Source of the DNA: Edwardsiella anguillarum
Lineage (GTDB): Bacteria; Pseudomonadota; Gammaproteobacteria; Enterobacterales; Enterobacteriaceae
Reading direction: 5' to 3' (one strand)
Assembly: GCF_008801815.1 (NCBI RefSeq)
Contig: NZ_VZOX01000002.1
Length of the DNA stretch: 64,000 bases
A model generated the notes under the pieces. It made no database searches. It was given only the letters and a program-made list of their open reading frames with translations, and was not told the DNA's origin. Shown here piece by piece: positions 32,697 to 43,863 of the stretch (position 1 is the stretch's first letter; each line of letters opens with the position of its first letter). The translations under genes and the position numbers were made by a program.

Positions 32697-33530
32697 TTAT
32701 TCCTTTGCTGAAAGCGTGGCTTCCACCACGCGCATGGCATCCACCGTTTCACGTACGTCGTGCACGCGGATAATCTGTGCCCCCTGCATGGCGGCGATCA
32801 CGGCACAGGCGACACTGCCCGCCACCCGCTGCGCGGGGGGCACATTCAGCAGCTGTCCGACCATAGACTTACGCGACATTCCCACCAGTAGCGGCAGACC
32901 GTGGTGATGAAAGTGCGCCAGGTTAGCCAGAAGGCGGTAATTATGCGTCAAGTTCTTACCGAAGCCAAAGCCGGGATCGAGTAGCAGCCGCTCCCGGGCG
33001 ATCCCGGCGGCCACGCAGCGCGCGATCTGCGCGCTGAGGTAAGCGTCCACTTCCGCCACCACATCGCTGTAGTGGGGGCTATGCTGCATGCCCTTCGGCT
33101 CGCCCTGCATATGCATTAGGCAGACTGGCAGGCCGCTCTCCGCCGCCGCCGCCAGCGCCCCCGGCTCGCTCAGAGAACGGACGTCGTTAATCATATCGGC
33201 CCCGGCGGCGCTACAGGCGCGGATCACCGCCGCCTTGGAGGTATCGACCGAGACCCAGACCTCAAAACGCTGCGCCAGCGCCTCCACTACCGGCACCACC
33301 CGCGCCAGCTCCTCTGCCTCGCTCACCTCGGCCGCGCCGGGCCGCGTCGACTCCCCGCCCACATCGATGATGGTCGCCCCTGCGACGATCATCGACTCTG
33401 CGTGTCGCAGCGCGGCATCCAGCGCGTTATGACGCCCTCCGTCAGAAAACGAGTCGGGGGTGACGTTCAGGATCCCCATCACCTGGGGATAGTTGAGATT
33501 CAGGGTGAGTTCACGTGACCTAAGCAGCAT
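32697..33530 (-). CDS. folP: Dihydropteroate synthase FolP
   Basis: FolP condenses para-aminobenzoate with dihydropterin pyrophosphate in folate synthesis and is the sulfonamide target. The product is a 277-residue TIM barrel (282 in E. coli) with both family signatures: MGILNVTPDSFSDGG (about 18-32) and DVGGESTRPGA (about 57-67). The chosen ATG at 33530 gives MLLRSRELTLNL. The frame is open upstream but crosses the ftsH terminator. Usual pairing with ftsH upstream and glmM downstream. Confidence 0.96.
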   Translation of the reverse strand: MLLRSRELTLNLNYPQVMGILNVTPDSFSDGGRHNALDAALRHAESMIVAGATIIDVGGESTRPGAAEVSEAEELARVVPVVEALAQRFEVWVSVDTSKAAVIRACSAAGADMINDVRSLSEPGALAAAAESGLPVCLMHMQGEPKGMQHSPHYSDVVAEVDAYLSAQIARCVAAGIARERLLLDPGFGFGKNLTHNYRLLANLAHFHHHGLPLLVGMSRKSMVGQLLNVPPAQRVAGSVACAVIAAMQGAQIIRVHDVRETVDAMRVVEATLSAKE

Positions 33531-33573
33531 CGATGACACCTGTGCAAAAGAAAAATCATGCGTTATTGGAACG

Positions 33574-33603
33574 CAAAAAAAAACCCCGGGCAAGCCGGGG
33601 TTT
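33574..33603 (-). terminator. ftsH terminator
   Basis: CCCCGG (33584-33589) and CCGGGG (33595-33600) with flanking AAA/TTT form a stem. The minus-strand transcript then has nine or ten U residues. It lies between ftsH and folP. Confidence 0.9.
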
Positions 33604-33621
33604 TCATACGCGACGGCGTAA

Positions 33622-35571
<1,950 letters not shown>

Positions 35572-35627
35572 GTCACTCAAGGGATTAACCTCTTTTTACA
35601 ACTGTGTTAACAAACAGCGTTAGGGTA

Positions 35628-36254
35628 CTACAGTTTCCGCCCTGTCGCTACGATGTATACTTCCCGCGAACGCGCGCGCGAAGCATCCGGCTTACGAATC
35701 TTAACCTTCGTAAACAGGGAGCGTATCTGGCCCAGATACTCGTCAAACCCCTCTCCCTGAAAGACTTTCACCACAAAACTACCGCCGGGTGCCAGAACAT
35801 CTTTGGCCATCTCCAGCGCCAGCTCAACCAGATACATGGCGCGCGGAATATCTACAGACGGCGTGCCGCTCATGTTCGGCGCCATATCCGACATCACCAC
35901 CTGAACCTTAGCATCGCCAACCCGCTCCATCAGTGCGCCCAGCACCAATTCATCACGAAAATCCCCCTGGAGGAAATCGACGCCGACGATAGGATCCATA
36001 GGCAAAAGATCACATGCAATTATCCTGCCTTTATCGCCGATTTGTGTGACCACATACTGTGACCATCCCCCGGGAGCGGCACCCAAATCTACCACGGCCA
36101 TGCCTGGCCGGAAGATCTTATCCGTGCCCTGGATCTCGTCCAGTTTAAACCAGGCGCGCGAACGCAGCCCCTTTTTCTGTGCCTGCTGCACATATTTATC
36201 GCTAAAATGTTCCTGTAACCAGCGACTCGAACTGGCCGAACGTTTTTTACCCAT
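35628..36254 (-). CDS. rlmE: 23S rRNA 2'-O-ribose U2552 methyltransferase RlmE (FtsJ/RrmJ)
   Basis: RlmE methylates U2552 in the A loop of 23S rRNA late in 50S assembly. It has 208 residues (209 in E. coli). The SAM site VDLGAAPGGWSQY (about 54-66) is intact, as is the K-D-K-E catalytic set (Lys37, Asp123 in MSDMAPNMSG, Lys163 in VVKVFQG, Glu198 in REVYIVA). It is co-transcribed with ftsH and divergent from yhbY. Confidence 0.97.
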   Translation of the reverse strand: MGKKRSASSSRWLQEHFSDKYVQQAQKKGLRSRAWFKLDEIQGTDKIFRPGMAVVDLGAAPGGWSQYVVTQIGDKGRIIACDLLPMDPIVGVDFLQGDFRDELVLGALMERVGDAKVQVVMSDMAPNMSGTPSVDIPRAMYLVELALEMAKDVLAPGGSFVVKVFQGEGFDEYLGQIRSLFTKVKIRKPDASRARSREVYIVATGRKL

Positions 36255-36384
36255 CTTGAATACTCACTAAATCACAGGTTCATCTGCTTTGAAAACACCG
36301 AGGCGGCGCAAGACCGATTTGGTGATAATGCTGAGATGGCGCTAGAATGTACCGTTTTCAATCCCAACCTAAGCAAAAAAGACG

Positions 36385-36678
36385 ATGAATCTGACTAACA
36401 AGCAAAAACAGCACCTGAAAAGCTTGGCCCATTCGCTGAAGCCTGTTGTGCAACTCGGCGCGAACGGCCTTACCGAAGGGGTGCTCGCAGAAATTGAACA
36501 GGCGCTGGCGCACCATGAGCTGATCAAGGTAAAGATCGCCGCTGAAGAGCGCGAAACCAAAACCCTGATCGCCAACGCCATCGTCCGTGAAACCGGTGCG
36601 TGCAACGTTCAGCTGATCGGTAACATTCTGGTGATTTACCGCCCGAGCGAAGAACGCAAGATCAGTTTACCCCGTTAA
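36385..36678 (+). CDS. yhbY: CRM-domain RNA-binding protein YhbY
   Basis: This 97-residue protein is a single CRS1-YhbY (CRM) domain, the length of the E. coli protein, and includes the conserved GANGLTE loop. YhbY binds pre-50S ribosomal particles. It is divergent from rlmE-ftsH, another 50S assembly gene. The ATG at 36385 follows AAAAAAGACG, with only a weak ribosome site. Confidence 0.95.
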   Translation: MNLTNKQKQHLKSLAHSLKPVVQLGANGLTEGVLAEIEQALAHHELIKVKIAAEERETKTLIANAIVRETGACNVQLIGNILVIYRPSEERKISLPR

Positions 36679-36737
36679 TCTCTTTTCGTATAAAGAAAAG
36701 ATATAACACAAAAAGACGTGCTTTCTCAGCATAACGC

Positions 36738-36760
36738 AAAGGCCGCAGCGCGGCCTTTTC
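36738..36760. terminator. Bidirectional terminator between yhbY and greA
   Basis: AAAGGCCGC (36738-36746) and GCGGCCTTT (36750-36758) form a 9-bp stem between the convergent yhbY and greA. T-rich and A-rich flanks allow it to work on both strands. Confidence 0.75.
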
Positions 36761-36819
36761 CTATCTTTACACTGGCGGGCACGCTGCTGCACGGACGGGG
36801 ACGCAGCGCGGGTAACCTA

Positions 36820-37296
36820 TCAGAGATACGCAACCTTCAGGATTTCGTACTCGACCTCACCGCCCGGCGTTTTAATCGTCACCACATCACCCTCTTCTTT
36901 CCCGATCAGACCGCGCGCAATCGGCGAGTTGACCGAAATCAGATTGTGTTTGAAGTCCGCCTCATCGTCGCCCACGATGCGGTAGGTCTGCTGGTCTTCC
37001 GTATCCAGATTCTCCACGCTGACGGTGGCTCCAAAGATAACCCGGCCGTTGTTGGGCATCTTGGTCACGTCAATCACCTGGGCATTGGACAGTTTGGCTT
37101 CGATCTCCTGAATGCGGCCTTCGCAGAAACCTTGCTGCTCACGCGCGGCGTGGTACTCCGCATTCTCTTTCAGGTCGCCGTGCTCGCGCGCTTCGGCGAT
37201 GGCCGCAATGATCTGCGGACGACGGGTTCCCTTCAGAAAATCTAACTCTTCACGCAGTTTCTCTGCACCACGCAACGTCATCGGAATCTGATTCAT
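36820..37296 (-). CDS. greA: Transcript cleavage factor GreA
   Basis: GreA enters the secondary channel of RNA polymerase and stimulates cleavage of backtracked RNA. It has 158 residues as in E. coli: an N-terminal coiled coil with the acidic tip Asp41 and Glu44 (HGDLKENAEY) and a C-terminal FKBP-like domain. The ATG at 37296 matches the known start (M-x-x-IPMTLRGAEKL). The open frame upstream is not homologous. It is divergent from dacB. Confidence 0.98.
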   Translation of the reverse strand: MNQIPMTLRGAEKLREELDFLKGTRRPQIIAAIAEAREHGDLKENAEYHAAREQQGFCEGRIQEIEAKLSNAQVIDVTKMPNNGRVIFGATVSVENLDTEDQQTYRIVGDDEADFKHNLISVNSPIARGLIGKEEGDVVTIKTPGGEVEYEILKVAYL

Positions 37297-37544
37297 TGTT
37301 TTAGTCACCTCGAAATCTGCTTTGTCGGCGCCCGAAAGCCACGGCACGGGGAGCACCCGTCCGACCCGGCGCCATACAAAAGAAACCTGACCAGAACGGC
37401 GATCCCGGTCAGGCACTATGCTGTCTTTTGTCGGCCATTCTAGCCTAGAGTCAGCGAAGTATCATCGTTTACTTTGACCCACATTGAGCCTTAGTATGAC
37501 AGGCACGTTACTTATTCGATTCACTTATCGGCTTCCGCGGAACT

Positions 37545-38978
37545 ATGCGATTTTCACGATTACTGAGTGGACTGGCCTGTGCACTGGTGTTCAGCGTCCA
37601 AGCGACACCGGTGCAAGACTATGCCCAATATCTGCCAGAAGGCACCAATCTGGCACTGATGGTGCAAAAAGTCGGCTCAACCACGCCGACCATCGACTAT
37701 CACGGCCAGCAGATGGCGCTGCCCGCCAGCACCCAGAAGGTGATCACGGCGCTGGCGGCGCTGCTACAGCTGGGGCCGGACTTCCGCTTTAATACCACCT
37801 TTGAAACCCGTGGGCAGATCAGCGCAGGCACCCTAAACGGCGACCTCATCGTACGCTTTGACGGCGATCCGACGCTGCGCCGCCAGAATATCCGCAACAT
37901 GGTCGCCGCCCTGAAAAAACAGGGAGTCACGCGCATCAGCGGTGATATTCTCATCGATACCTCGGTGTTTGCCAGCCATGACAAAGCCCCCGGCTGGCCC
38001 TGGAACGATCTGACCCAGTGTTTCAGCGCACCGCCGGCCGCCGCCATCGTCGATCGCAACTGCTTCTCCATCTCGCTGTACAGCGCCCCGAAATCCGGCG
38101 ATCGCGCGTTTATCCGCGTCGCATCCTATTATCCGGTGCACATGTTCAGCGAGGTTAAGACCCTGGCTCGCGGCTCTGCGGAGGCCCCCTATTGCGAGCT
38201 GGACGTCGTCCCGGGCGAACTCAACCGCTACACCCTGACCGGCTGCCTGACCCAGCGCGCCGACCCGTTGCCGCTGGCCTTCGCCGTACAGGACGGCGCA
38301 GCCTACGCCGGCGCCATCGTCAAAGACGAGCTGCAGCAGGCCAACATCGATATTGCGGGCCATCTGCGCCGGGAAACCCAGGTATCCCCGCAGGGCACCG
38401 TTCTGGCGCAAACCCAGTCCGCGCCGCTGCACGATCTGCTGCGCGTGATGTTAAAAAAATCGGACAACATGATTGCCGATACCGTCTTTCGTACCATTGG
38501 CCACAGCTATTTTAACGTGCCCGGCACCTGGCGCGCCGGCTCCGATGCGGTGCGTCAGATCCTGCGCAAAAAGGCAGGAGTCAACCTGGGCAACTCCGTG
38601 GTGGTCGACGGCTCTGGCCTGTCGCGCCATAACCTGATCGCCCCGGCAACCATGATGGCGGTACTGCAGTACATCGCCCAAAATGACAGCCAGCTGAACT
38701 TCATCAGCATGCTGCCGCTGGCCGGCTACGACGGAACGCTGCAGTACCGCGGCGGTCTGCACGAAGCGGGCGTTGACGGCAAGGTCTCCGCCAAGACCGG
38801 CTCCTTGCAGGGGGTGTATAACCTGGCCGGTTTCATCACCACCGCCAGCGGACAGCGTATGGCCTTCGTGCAGTACCTGTCCGGCTATGCGGTTCCACCG
38901 CAGGATCAGCGGACCCGCCGTCAGCCGCTGGTTCGCTTTGAGAGCCGCCTGTACCGCGATATTTACCGCAATAACTGA
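37545..38978 (+). CDS. dacB: D-alanyl-D-alanine carboxypeptidase/endopeptidase PBP4 (DacB)
   Basis: This 477-residue periplasmic penicillin-binding protein trims peptidoglycan peptides and cuts cross-links (same length as E. coli). A signal peptide (about 1-20, cut near VQA-TP) precedes the catalytic domain. Motifs are Ser62-TQK (SxxK), Ser-Asp-Asn in KKSDNM (SxN, about residue 306) and KTGS (about 418). The large inserted domain typical of class C PBPs occupies about 90-260. pmrA starts 9 bases downstream, suggesting co-transcription. Confidence 0.97.
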   Translation: MRFSRLLSGLACALVFSVQATPVQDYAQYLPEGTNLALMVQKVGSTTPTIDYHGQQMALPASTQKVITALAALLQLGPDFRFNTTFETRGQISAGTLNGDLIVRFDGDPTLRRQNIRNMVAALKKQGVTRISGDILIDTSVFASHDKAPGWPWNDLTQCFSAPPAAAIVDRNCFSISLYSAPKSGDRAFIRVASYYPVHMFSEVKTLARGSAEAPYCELDVVPGELNRYTLTGCLTQRADPLPLAFAVQDGAAYAGAIVKDELQQANIDIAGHLRRETQVSPQGTVLAQTQSAPLHDLLRVMLKKSDNMIADTVFRTIGHSYFNVPGTWRAGSDAVRQILRKKAGVNLGNSVVVDGSGLSRHNLIAPATMMAVLQYIAQNDSQLNFISMLPLAGYDGTLQYRGGLHEAGVDGKVSAKTGSLQGVYNLAGFITTASGQRMAFVQYLSGYAVPPQDQRTRRQPLVRFESRLYRDIYRNN

Positions 38979-38987
38979 CGGGCCGCT

Positions 38988-39650
38988 ATGAAAATTCTGA
39001 TCGTGGAAGACGATACCCTGATCCAGCAGGGACTGGCCCAGGCGATGGCGCGAGAAAACTATGCCTGTGACTGTGCGGACAGCGCGGCGGGCGCCAGCGC
39101 GCTGCTGCAAAGCAGTCATTACAGCCTGATCATCCTCGATCTGGGGCTGCCCGGCATGGACGGCGCCAGCGCACTGCGCCAGTGGCGGCGCGAGGGTATC
39201 GACGTACCGGTGCTGATCCTGACCGCCCGCGACACCGTCAGCGATCGGGTCGACGGGCTGGACGCTGGCGCCGATGACTACCTGGTTAAGCCTTTCGCGC
39301 TAGCCGAGCTGATGGCGCGCGTCCGCGCCCTGATCCGCCGCATGCAGGGACTGTGCAACAACGTTCTGCAGGTCGACGATATTCACCTGGATCTCTCCAG
39401 CCAGCAGGTCAACTGCGGCGGCCTAGCGTTGGAGATCACCCCCAAAGAGTTCGCTATCCTGGCACGTCTGATGATGCGCGCAGGGCAGACTATCAGCCGC
39501 GAAGTTCTCCAGCAGGATCTCTACTCCTGGCAAGATGAGCTCAGCTCCAACTCGCTGGAGGTACATATTCATAACCTGCGACGCAAGCTGGGGAAAAACC
39601 GGATCAAAACCCTGCGCGGCGTCGGCTATCGCCTGGAGAAGACCCTGTGA
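38988..39650 (+). CDS. pmrA: Response regulator PmrA (BasR)
   Basis: This 220-residue OmpR/PhoB-type regulator has a receiver domain with Asp51 as phosphorylation site (IILDLGLPGMDG), Thr79 and Lys101 equivalents, and a C-terminal winged helix (about 125-218). It is most like PmrA/BasR, the polymyxin-resistance regulator (222 aa in Enterobacteriaceae). The partner kinase gene overlaps it (GTG over TGA). PmrA normally activates lipid A modification genes (arn, eptA), none of which lies in the window. QseB-like regulators are related, so the name depends on the partner. Confidence 0.87.
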   Translation: MKILIVEDDTLIQQGLAQAMARENYACDCADSAAGASALLQSSHYSLIILDLGLPGMDGASALRQWRREGIDVPVLILTARDTVSDRVDGLDAGADDYLVKPFALAELMARVRALIRRMQGLCNNVLQVDDIHLDLSSQQVNCGGLALEITPKEFAILARLMMRAGQTISREVLQQDLYSWQDELSSNSLEVHIHNLRRKLGKNRIKTLRGVGYRLEKTL

Positions 39651-40720
39651 TCAGCCTGCGCCGTACGCTGCTGATCATGCTGGCGCTGATCCTGCTGGTC
39701 ACCCAGTTGGTCAGCGCGCTGTGGCTATGGCACGAAAGCCGGGAGCAGATAAGCTTTCTGGTTAACGAAACGCTCAGCGCCAAGGTGCGCACGGAGCAGG
39801 TTGACAAAGAGATCCGCGAAGCCATTGCCGCCCTGCTGATCCCCTCTCTGGTGATGATGACCGTCACGTTGCTGCTCTCCTGGCTGGCCGTCAGTTGGAT
39901 AGTCCGCCCGCTTAACCAGCTACAGGCACGGTTAGAGAAACGGTCGCCCAGTAACCTGACGCCTATCGATATCGACAGCAGTATGACGGAGATCACCTCG
40001 ATCACCCGTACCCTCAACCACCTATTTAGCCGCCTGCAGCACACCCTGCGCCAGGAGCGTCTGTTCACGGCCGATGCCGCACACGAGCTACGCACCCCTC
40101 TCGCCGGCGTACGCCTACACCTTGAGCTGATGGAGCAGAGCGGCGTGCCGGAGGCCACTACGCTAGTGCAGCGCATCGATCAGCTGATGCACACGGTCGA
40201 GCAGCTGCTGATGCTGTCGCGCGTCGGACAGAATTTTGCCAGCGGCCACTGTCCGCAGCTGGAGCTGATAGGCGAGGTGGTGCTCGCCCAGCGCAACGAG
40301 CTGAGCGAGATGCTGGCGCTGCGCGGACAGCACCTGCGGCTGGAGACGCCGTCACGGCTACCGATGCACGGCGATGCGATGCTGCTGCGCCTGATGCTGC
40401 GTAATCTGGTGGAGAATGCCCACCGCTACAGCCCCGAGGGCAGCGATATTCTCCTGCGGGTTACGCTGAGCGCGGACAGGCACGGCTGCATTCTACAGGT
40501 CATCGACAGCGGACCCGGTATCGATGAATCGCGGGCCAGCGAGCTGACCGAGCCCTTCCACCGCCTTGATCGGCGCTTCGGCGGCAGCGGCCTGGGACTA
40601 AATATCGTGGTGCGCATCCTGCAGCTGCACAAGGGACAGCTCACTCTACGCAATAACCGCCCGGGGCCAGGCCTCAATGCCTGCTGCCGTCTGCCGCTGA
40701 CGCCGCAAGAATTCGGTTAA
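39647..40720 (+). CDS. pmrB: Sensor histidine kinase PmrB (BasS)
   Basis: This 357-residue membrane kinase has two transmembrane helices (about 7-27 and 62-85) and a short periplasmic loop. The loop contains two ExxE motifs, Glu30/Glu33 and Glu55/Glu58, which in Salmonella PmrB bind ferric iron. A HAMP segment, the H box with His146 (AAHELRTPLAG), an N box (NLVENAHRYSP) and G boxes (DSGPGID, GGSGLGL) follow. The GTG start overlaps the pmrA stop. It senses Fe(III), Al(III) and low pH in relatives; here this is inferred from the motifs. Confidence 0.88.
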   Translation: MISLRRTLLIMLALILLVTQLVSALWLWHESREQISFLVNETLSAKVRTEQVDKEIREAIAALLIPSLVMMTVTLLLSWLAVSWIVRPLNQLQARLEKRSPSNLTPIDIDSSMTEITSITRTLNHLFSRLQHTLRQERLFTADAAHELRTPLAGVRLHLELMEQSGVPEATTLVQRIDQLMHTVEQLLMLSRVGQNFASGHCPQLELIGEVVLAQRNELSEMLALRGQHLRLETPSRLPMHGDAMLLRLMLRNLVENAHRYSPEGSDILLRVTLSADRHGCILQVIDSGPGIDESRASELTEPFHRLDRRFGGSGLGLNIVVRILQLHKGQLTLRNNRPGPGLNACCRLPLTPQEFG

Positions 40721-40747
40721 AAAAAGGGCTGCCCTACAGGCAGCCCC
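40719..40747. terminator. Bidirectional terminator between pmrB and obgE
   Basis: GGGCTGCC (40726-40733) and GGCAGCCC (40739-40746) form an 8-bp stem with a CTACA loop. On the minus strand it is followed by seven U residues, so it mainly ends yhbE-obgE. It directly follows the pmrB stop. Confidence 0.85.
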
Positions 40748-40766
40748 GGTATTACATGCGGATTGA

Positions 40767-41945
40767 TTAACGCTGATAGATGATTTCGACGCCTTCGTCG
40801 TCGTCTTCATCCCAGTCATCATCCTCTTCCTCTTCCCACTCGGCTTCAGCCTGCTCCAGCTGTTCACGATGGTAGTCATCCCACATGAACTCGGCTTTCT
40901 TGGCCTTCTCTTTCTCTTCTTCCACTTCCGCTTCGCGCGGATGGGCTTCCAGGAAGTTCATCACATCCCAGCACAGGGCGTTCACCCCTTCGCGGTTGGC
41001 CGCAGAGATCAGATAGTGCTCTCCTTCCCAGCCCAGCGCATCGGCGATAGCCTGAGCGCGCGCCTTCGCCTCCTCCGGCGCCAGCAGGTCAGCCTTATTG
41101 AACACCAGCCAGCGCGGCTTCTGAGACAGCTTCTCGCTGTACTTCTCCAGCTCACCGATGATCACCCGGGCATTCTCGACCGGATCGGACTCATCGATCG
41201 GCGCGAGATCGATCAGGTGCAGCAGCACTCGGCAACGCTCCAGATGACGCAGGAAACGGATCCCCAGACCGGCACCTTCCGATGCGCCTTCGATCAGCCC
41301 CGGAATATCCGCCACCACGAAGCTCTTCTCGCTGTCCATGCGCACGACGCCCAGGCTTGGCACCAGCGTGGTAAACGGATAGTCAGCCACCTTCGGCTTG
41401 GCGGCAGAGACCGCGCGGATAAAGGTGGACTTACCGGCGTTGGGCAGCCCCAGCATGCCGACGTCGGCCAGCAGCAGCAGCTCCAGGCTCAGATCGCGTT
41501 TATCCCCCGGGGTTCCGTTGGTTTTCTGGCGCGGCGTACGGTTAACAGAGGATTTAAAACGGGTGTTGCCCAGGCCATGCCATCCCCCTTTGCCGACCAT
41601 CAACTTCTGCTGGTGGCGCGTCATATCGCCCAGCACCTCGCCGGTATCGACGTCCGTTATCCGGGTGCCGACCGGGACCTTAATCGTCACATCCTGGCCA
41701 CGTTTACCGGTACAGTCACGGCTCTGGCCATTCTGGCCGCGTTCGGCGCGGAAAGACTTTTCAAAGCGATAGTCAATCAGCGTGTTCAGGTTCTCATCGG
41801 CCAGCAGGTATACGTCACCGCCGTCGCCGCCGTCGCCGCCGTCCGGTCCCCCTTTCGGGATATACTTCTCGCGGCGGAAGCTGACGCAGCCATTGCCACC
41901 ATCACCTGCTTCGATGTGGATCACGGCTTCATCTACAAATTTCAT
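40767..41945 (-). CDS. obgE: Ribosome-associated GTPase ObgE (CgtA)
   Basis: ObgE is an essential GTPase in 50S assembly and stress control. The 392-residue product (390 in E. coli) has a glycine-rich Obg fold (1-158), the G domain with GLPNAGKST (about 166-174), the DIPGLIEGA switch and NKADLL. An acidic C-terminal tail (DDDWDEDDDEG, about 374-384) follows. It is last in the rplU-rpmA-yhbE-obgE group, 48 bases from yhbE. Confidence 0.98.
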   Translation of the reverse strand: MKFVDEAVIHIEAGDGGNGCVSFRREKYIPKGGPDGGDGGDGGDVYLLADENLNTLIDYRFEKSFRAERGQNGQSRDCTGKRGQDVTIKVPVGTRITDVDTGEVLGDMTRHQQKLMVGKGGWHGLGNTRFKSSVNRTPRQKTNGTPGDKRDLSLELLLLADVGMLGLPNAGKSTFIRAVSAAKPKVADYPFTTLVPSLGVVRMDSEKSFVVADIPGLIEGASEGAGLGIRFLRHLERCRVLLHLIDLAPIDESDPVENARVIIGELEKYSEKLSQKPRWLVFNKADLLAPEEAKARAQAIADALGWEGEHYLISAANREGVNALCWDVMNFLEAHPREAEVEEEKEKAKKAEFMWDDYHREQLEQAEAEWEEEEDDDWDEDDDEGVEIIYQR

Positions 41946-41993
41946 TTACTGTCTCCGTAAATCAGTGACCGGACCGCCCGATGGCAATCCGGT

Positions 41994-42929
41994 TTATGCG
42001 CGCTGGCGCGGCCACCAACGGTGGCCAATCGCAGAAAACATGGCGCCGGCAACCACCACAAAAGCGCCGATATACCCCACCGTATTCAGGCTGGGCGTCA
42101 TAAAGGTTTCCGGCCAGGCTAACGCCAAAACGTCAGAAAACATCAGGGTAAACAGCGGGGTCAGCGTCACGATCGCCCCCACTTTCGCTACCTGCCAGCG
42201 CACCATGGCCTCGGCCAGCGCGCCGTAGCCGACCAGTGTATTGACCCCGCAGAACAACAGGCACAGCAGCTGCCAGCCACTCAGCTGATAAATCTGGCCC
42301 GGATGCGCTAACGGCCACAGGCAGATCGCACATAAAGCATACAACAGACACAGGATCTGCTGCGAGGCCAGGCGACGCAATAATACTTTCTGGGCGATGC
42401 CATAGCATACCCAGACCCCGGCCGCCGCCATCCCGAGTAACACGCCCAGCGTGTAGTCCGTTAGACGGGTAAAAATCTCCGCCAGGCTGTTATTAAAAAA
42501 CAGGAGCAGCCCACCGATCAGCAGCACCGCACCAATCACCTGCGCAGGCCGCATCCGCTCTTTCAGCACCAGTACGCTGGCGAACATCAGACCGACCGGC
42601 GAAAGCTGCCCAATCACCTGCGAGGTGGTTGGGCTCAAATACTGTAGCGAGGTGCTAAACAGGATAAAGTTCCCCAGCAGCCCCGCCGTAGCAACGGACA
42701 GCAACAGCAGCCAGCGACGCTGTCGAAATACGCGCAGCGGCGGCAGCTGACCGCGCAGGCACAGCACGCTGCCCAGCCCTAATGCCGCCATGGAGAAACG
42801 GTACCAAACGATGGTCTCAGGCGCCATGTCAGGCAGAACCTGCTTCATCGCGATCGGCAGCGCACCCCAGAAAATCGCCGTCGTCAGCGCCAACGCGATA
42901 CCCAGAGCCGCACTCTGTTTACTCTCCAT
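41994..42929 (-). CDS. yhbE: DMT-superfamily transporter YhbE (EamA family)
   Basis: This 311-residue inner-membrane protein has ten predicted helices formed by two EamA repeats, like E. coli YhbE (321 aa). Family landmarks include GALPIAMKQVLP near the N-terminus and QVIGQLSPVGLMFASVLVLKE. The substrate is not known. It keeps the conserved place between rpmA and obgE. The rpmA terminator lies just upstream, so its expression needs read-through or its own promoter. Confidence 0.88.
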   Translation of the reverse strand: MESKQSAALGIALALTTAIFWGALPIAMKQVLPDMAPETIVWYRFSMAALGLGSVLCLRGQLPPLRVFRQRRWLLLLSVATAGLLGNFILFSTSLQYLSPTTSQVIGQLSPVGLMFASVLVLKERMRPAQVIGAVLLIGGLLLFFNNSLAEIFTRLTDYTLGVLLGMAAAGVWVCYGIAQKVLLRRLASQQILCLLYALCAICLWPLAHPGQIYQLSGWQLLCLLFCGVNTLVGYGALAEAMVRWQVAKVGAIVTLTPLFTLMFSDVLALAWPETFMTPSLNTVGYIGAFVVVAGAMFSAIGHRWWPRQRA

Positions 42930-42962
42930 GGACGCCCCTGTCCCTCTCTGTCTTCATAACGC

Positions 42963-42990
42963 AAAAAAGCCCCGCAAAGTATTGCGGGGC
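42963..42990 (-). terminator. rpmA terminator
   Basis: GCCCCGCAA and TTGCGGGGC form a 9-bp stem with an AGTA loop 26 bases after rpmA. On the minus strand a run of six U residues follows. Confidence 0.88.
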
Positions 42991-43016
42991 CTTACATCAT
43001 TCAGGACGCGAAAAAC

Positions 43017-43274
43017 TTATTCAGCAACGATGCTGATAAATTTACGGTTTTTCGGGCCTTTAACTTCGAACTTAACTTTACCGTCAGCCAAAGCGAACAG
43101 AGTGTGGTCACGACCGCAACCTACGTTGCTACCAGCGTGGAACTTGGTACCGCGCTGACGAACGATGATGCTGCCTGCCAGAACTGATTCACCGCCGAAG
43201 CGTTTTACGCCCAGGCGTTTGCTTTCGGAATCGCGACCGTTGCGACTGGAGCCGCCAGCCTTTTTATGTGCCAT
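43017..43274 (-). CDS. rpmA: 50S ribosomal protein L27
   Basis: This is an 85-residue L27, the standard length, with [20 protein letters not shown] at its start. There is no N-terminal cleavage extension of the Firmicutes type. L27 reaches the peptidyl transferase centre. It lies 18 bases after rplU. Confidence 0.98.
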
Positions 43275-43292
43275 TAATCCGCTCTCCTAAAA

Positions 43293-43604
43293 TTAAGCGC
43301 TGATACCAGTGATCTTCACGTCAGTGAACCACTGACGGTGACCCTGCTGTTTACGATGATGCTTACGGCGACGGAACTTGACGATCTTCACTTTCTCGCC
43401 ACGACCGTGAGCAACAACTTCAGCCTTAACTTTACCGCCAGCTACAAAAGGAACGCCAATCTTGATGTCTTCGCCGTTAGCGACCATCAGAATCTGGTCA
43501 AACTCAACAGTTTCACCAGTTGCGATGTCCAGCTTTTCCAAGCGAACGGTCTGGCCTTCGCTTACTCGGTGTTGTTTACCACCACTTTGGAAAACCGCGT
43601 ACAT
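43293..43604 (-). CDS. rplU: 50S ribosomal protein L21
   Basis: This is a 103-residue L21, as in E. coli, with the KVKIVKFRRRKHHRKQQGHR basic segment that binds 23S rRNA. The ATG at 43604 gives MYAVFQSGGKQHRV. An upstream in-frame ATG (43664) adds 20 unconserved residues. It is divergent from ispB. Confidence 0.98.
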   Translation of the reverse strand: MYAVFQSGGKQHRVSEGQTVRLEKLDIATGETVEFDQILMVANGEDIKIGVPFVAGGKVKAEVVAHGRGEKVKIVKFRRRKHHRKQQGHRQWFTDVKITGISA

Positions 43605-43863
43605 ATAAAACTCCGCATTTCCGCACGCATGGCTCATAGTCCGATACGCGCTATAAATATTCACAATAGGGCGCGAATTCTACGCAAAAATCATTCAGAA
43701 GACAAGGGTAGAATCAGGAGAAAAGAAGAAAAAAAGCACAGTTTTCTCCCCGCCGTTTATCTAAATCATTTTTCAAGTACAATCATACTATAGTTGGCTG
43801 CCCATGGCAGCCTGGCAAGGGCTGCCGCCTGGCGGGACATCCATACACAGTTGAAATAAAACA

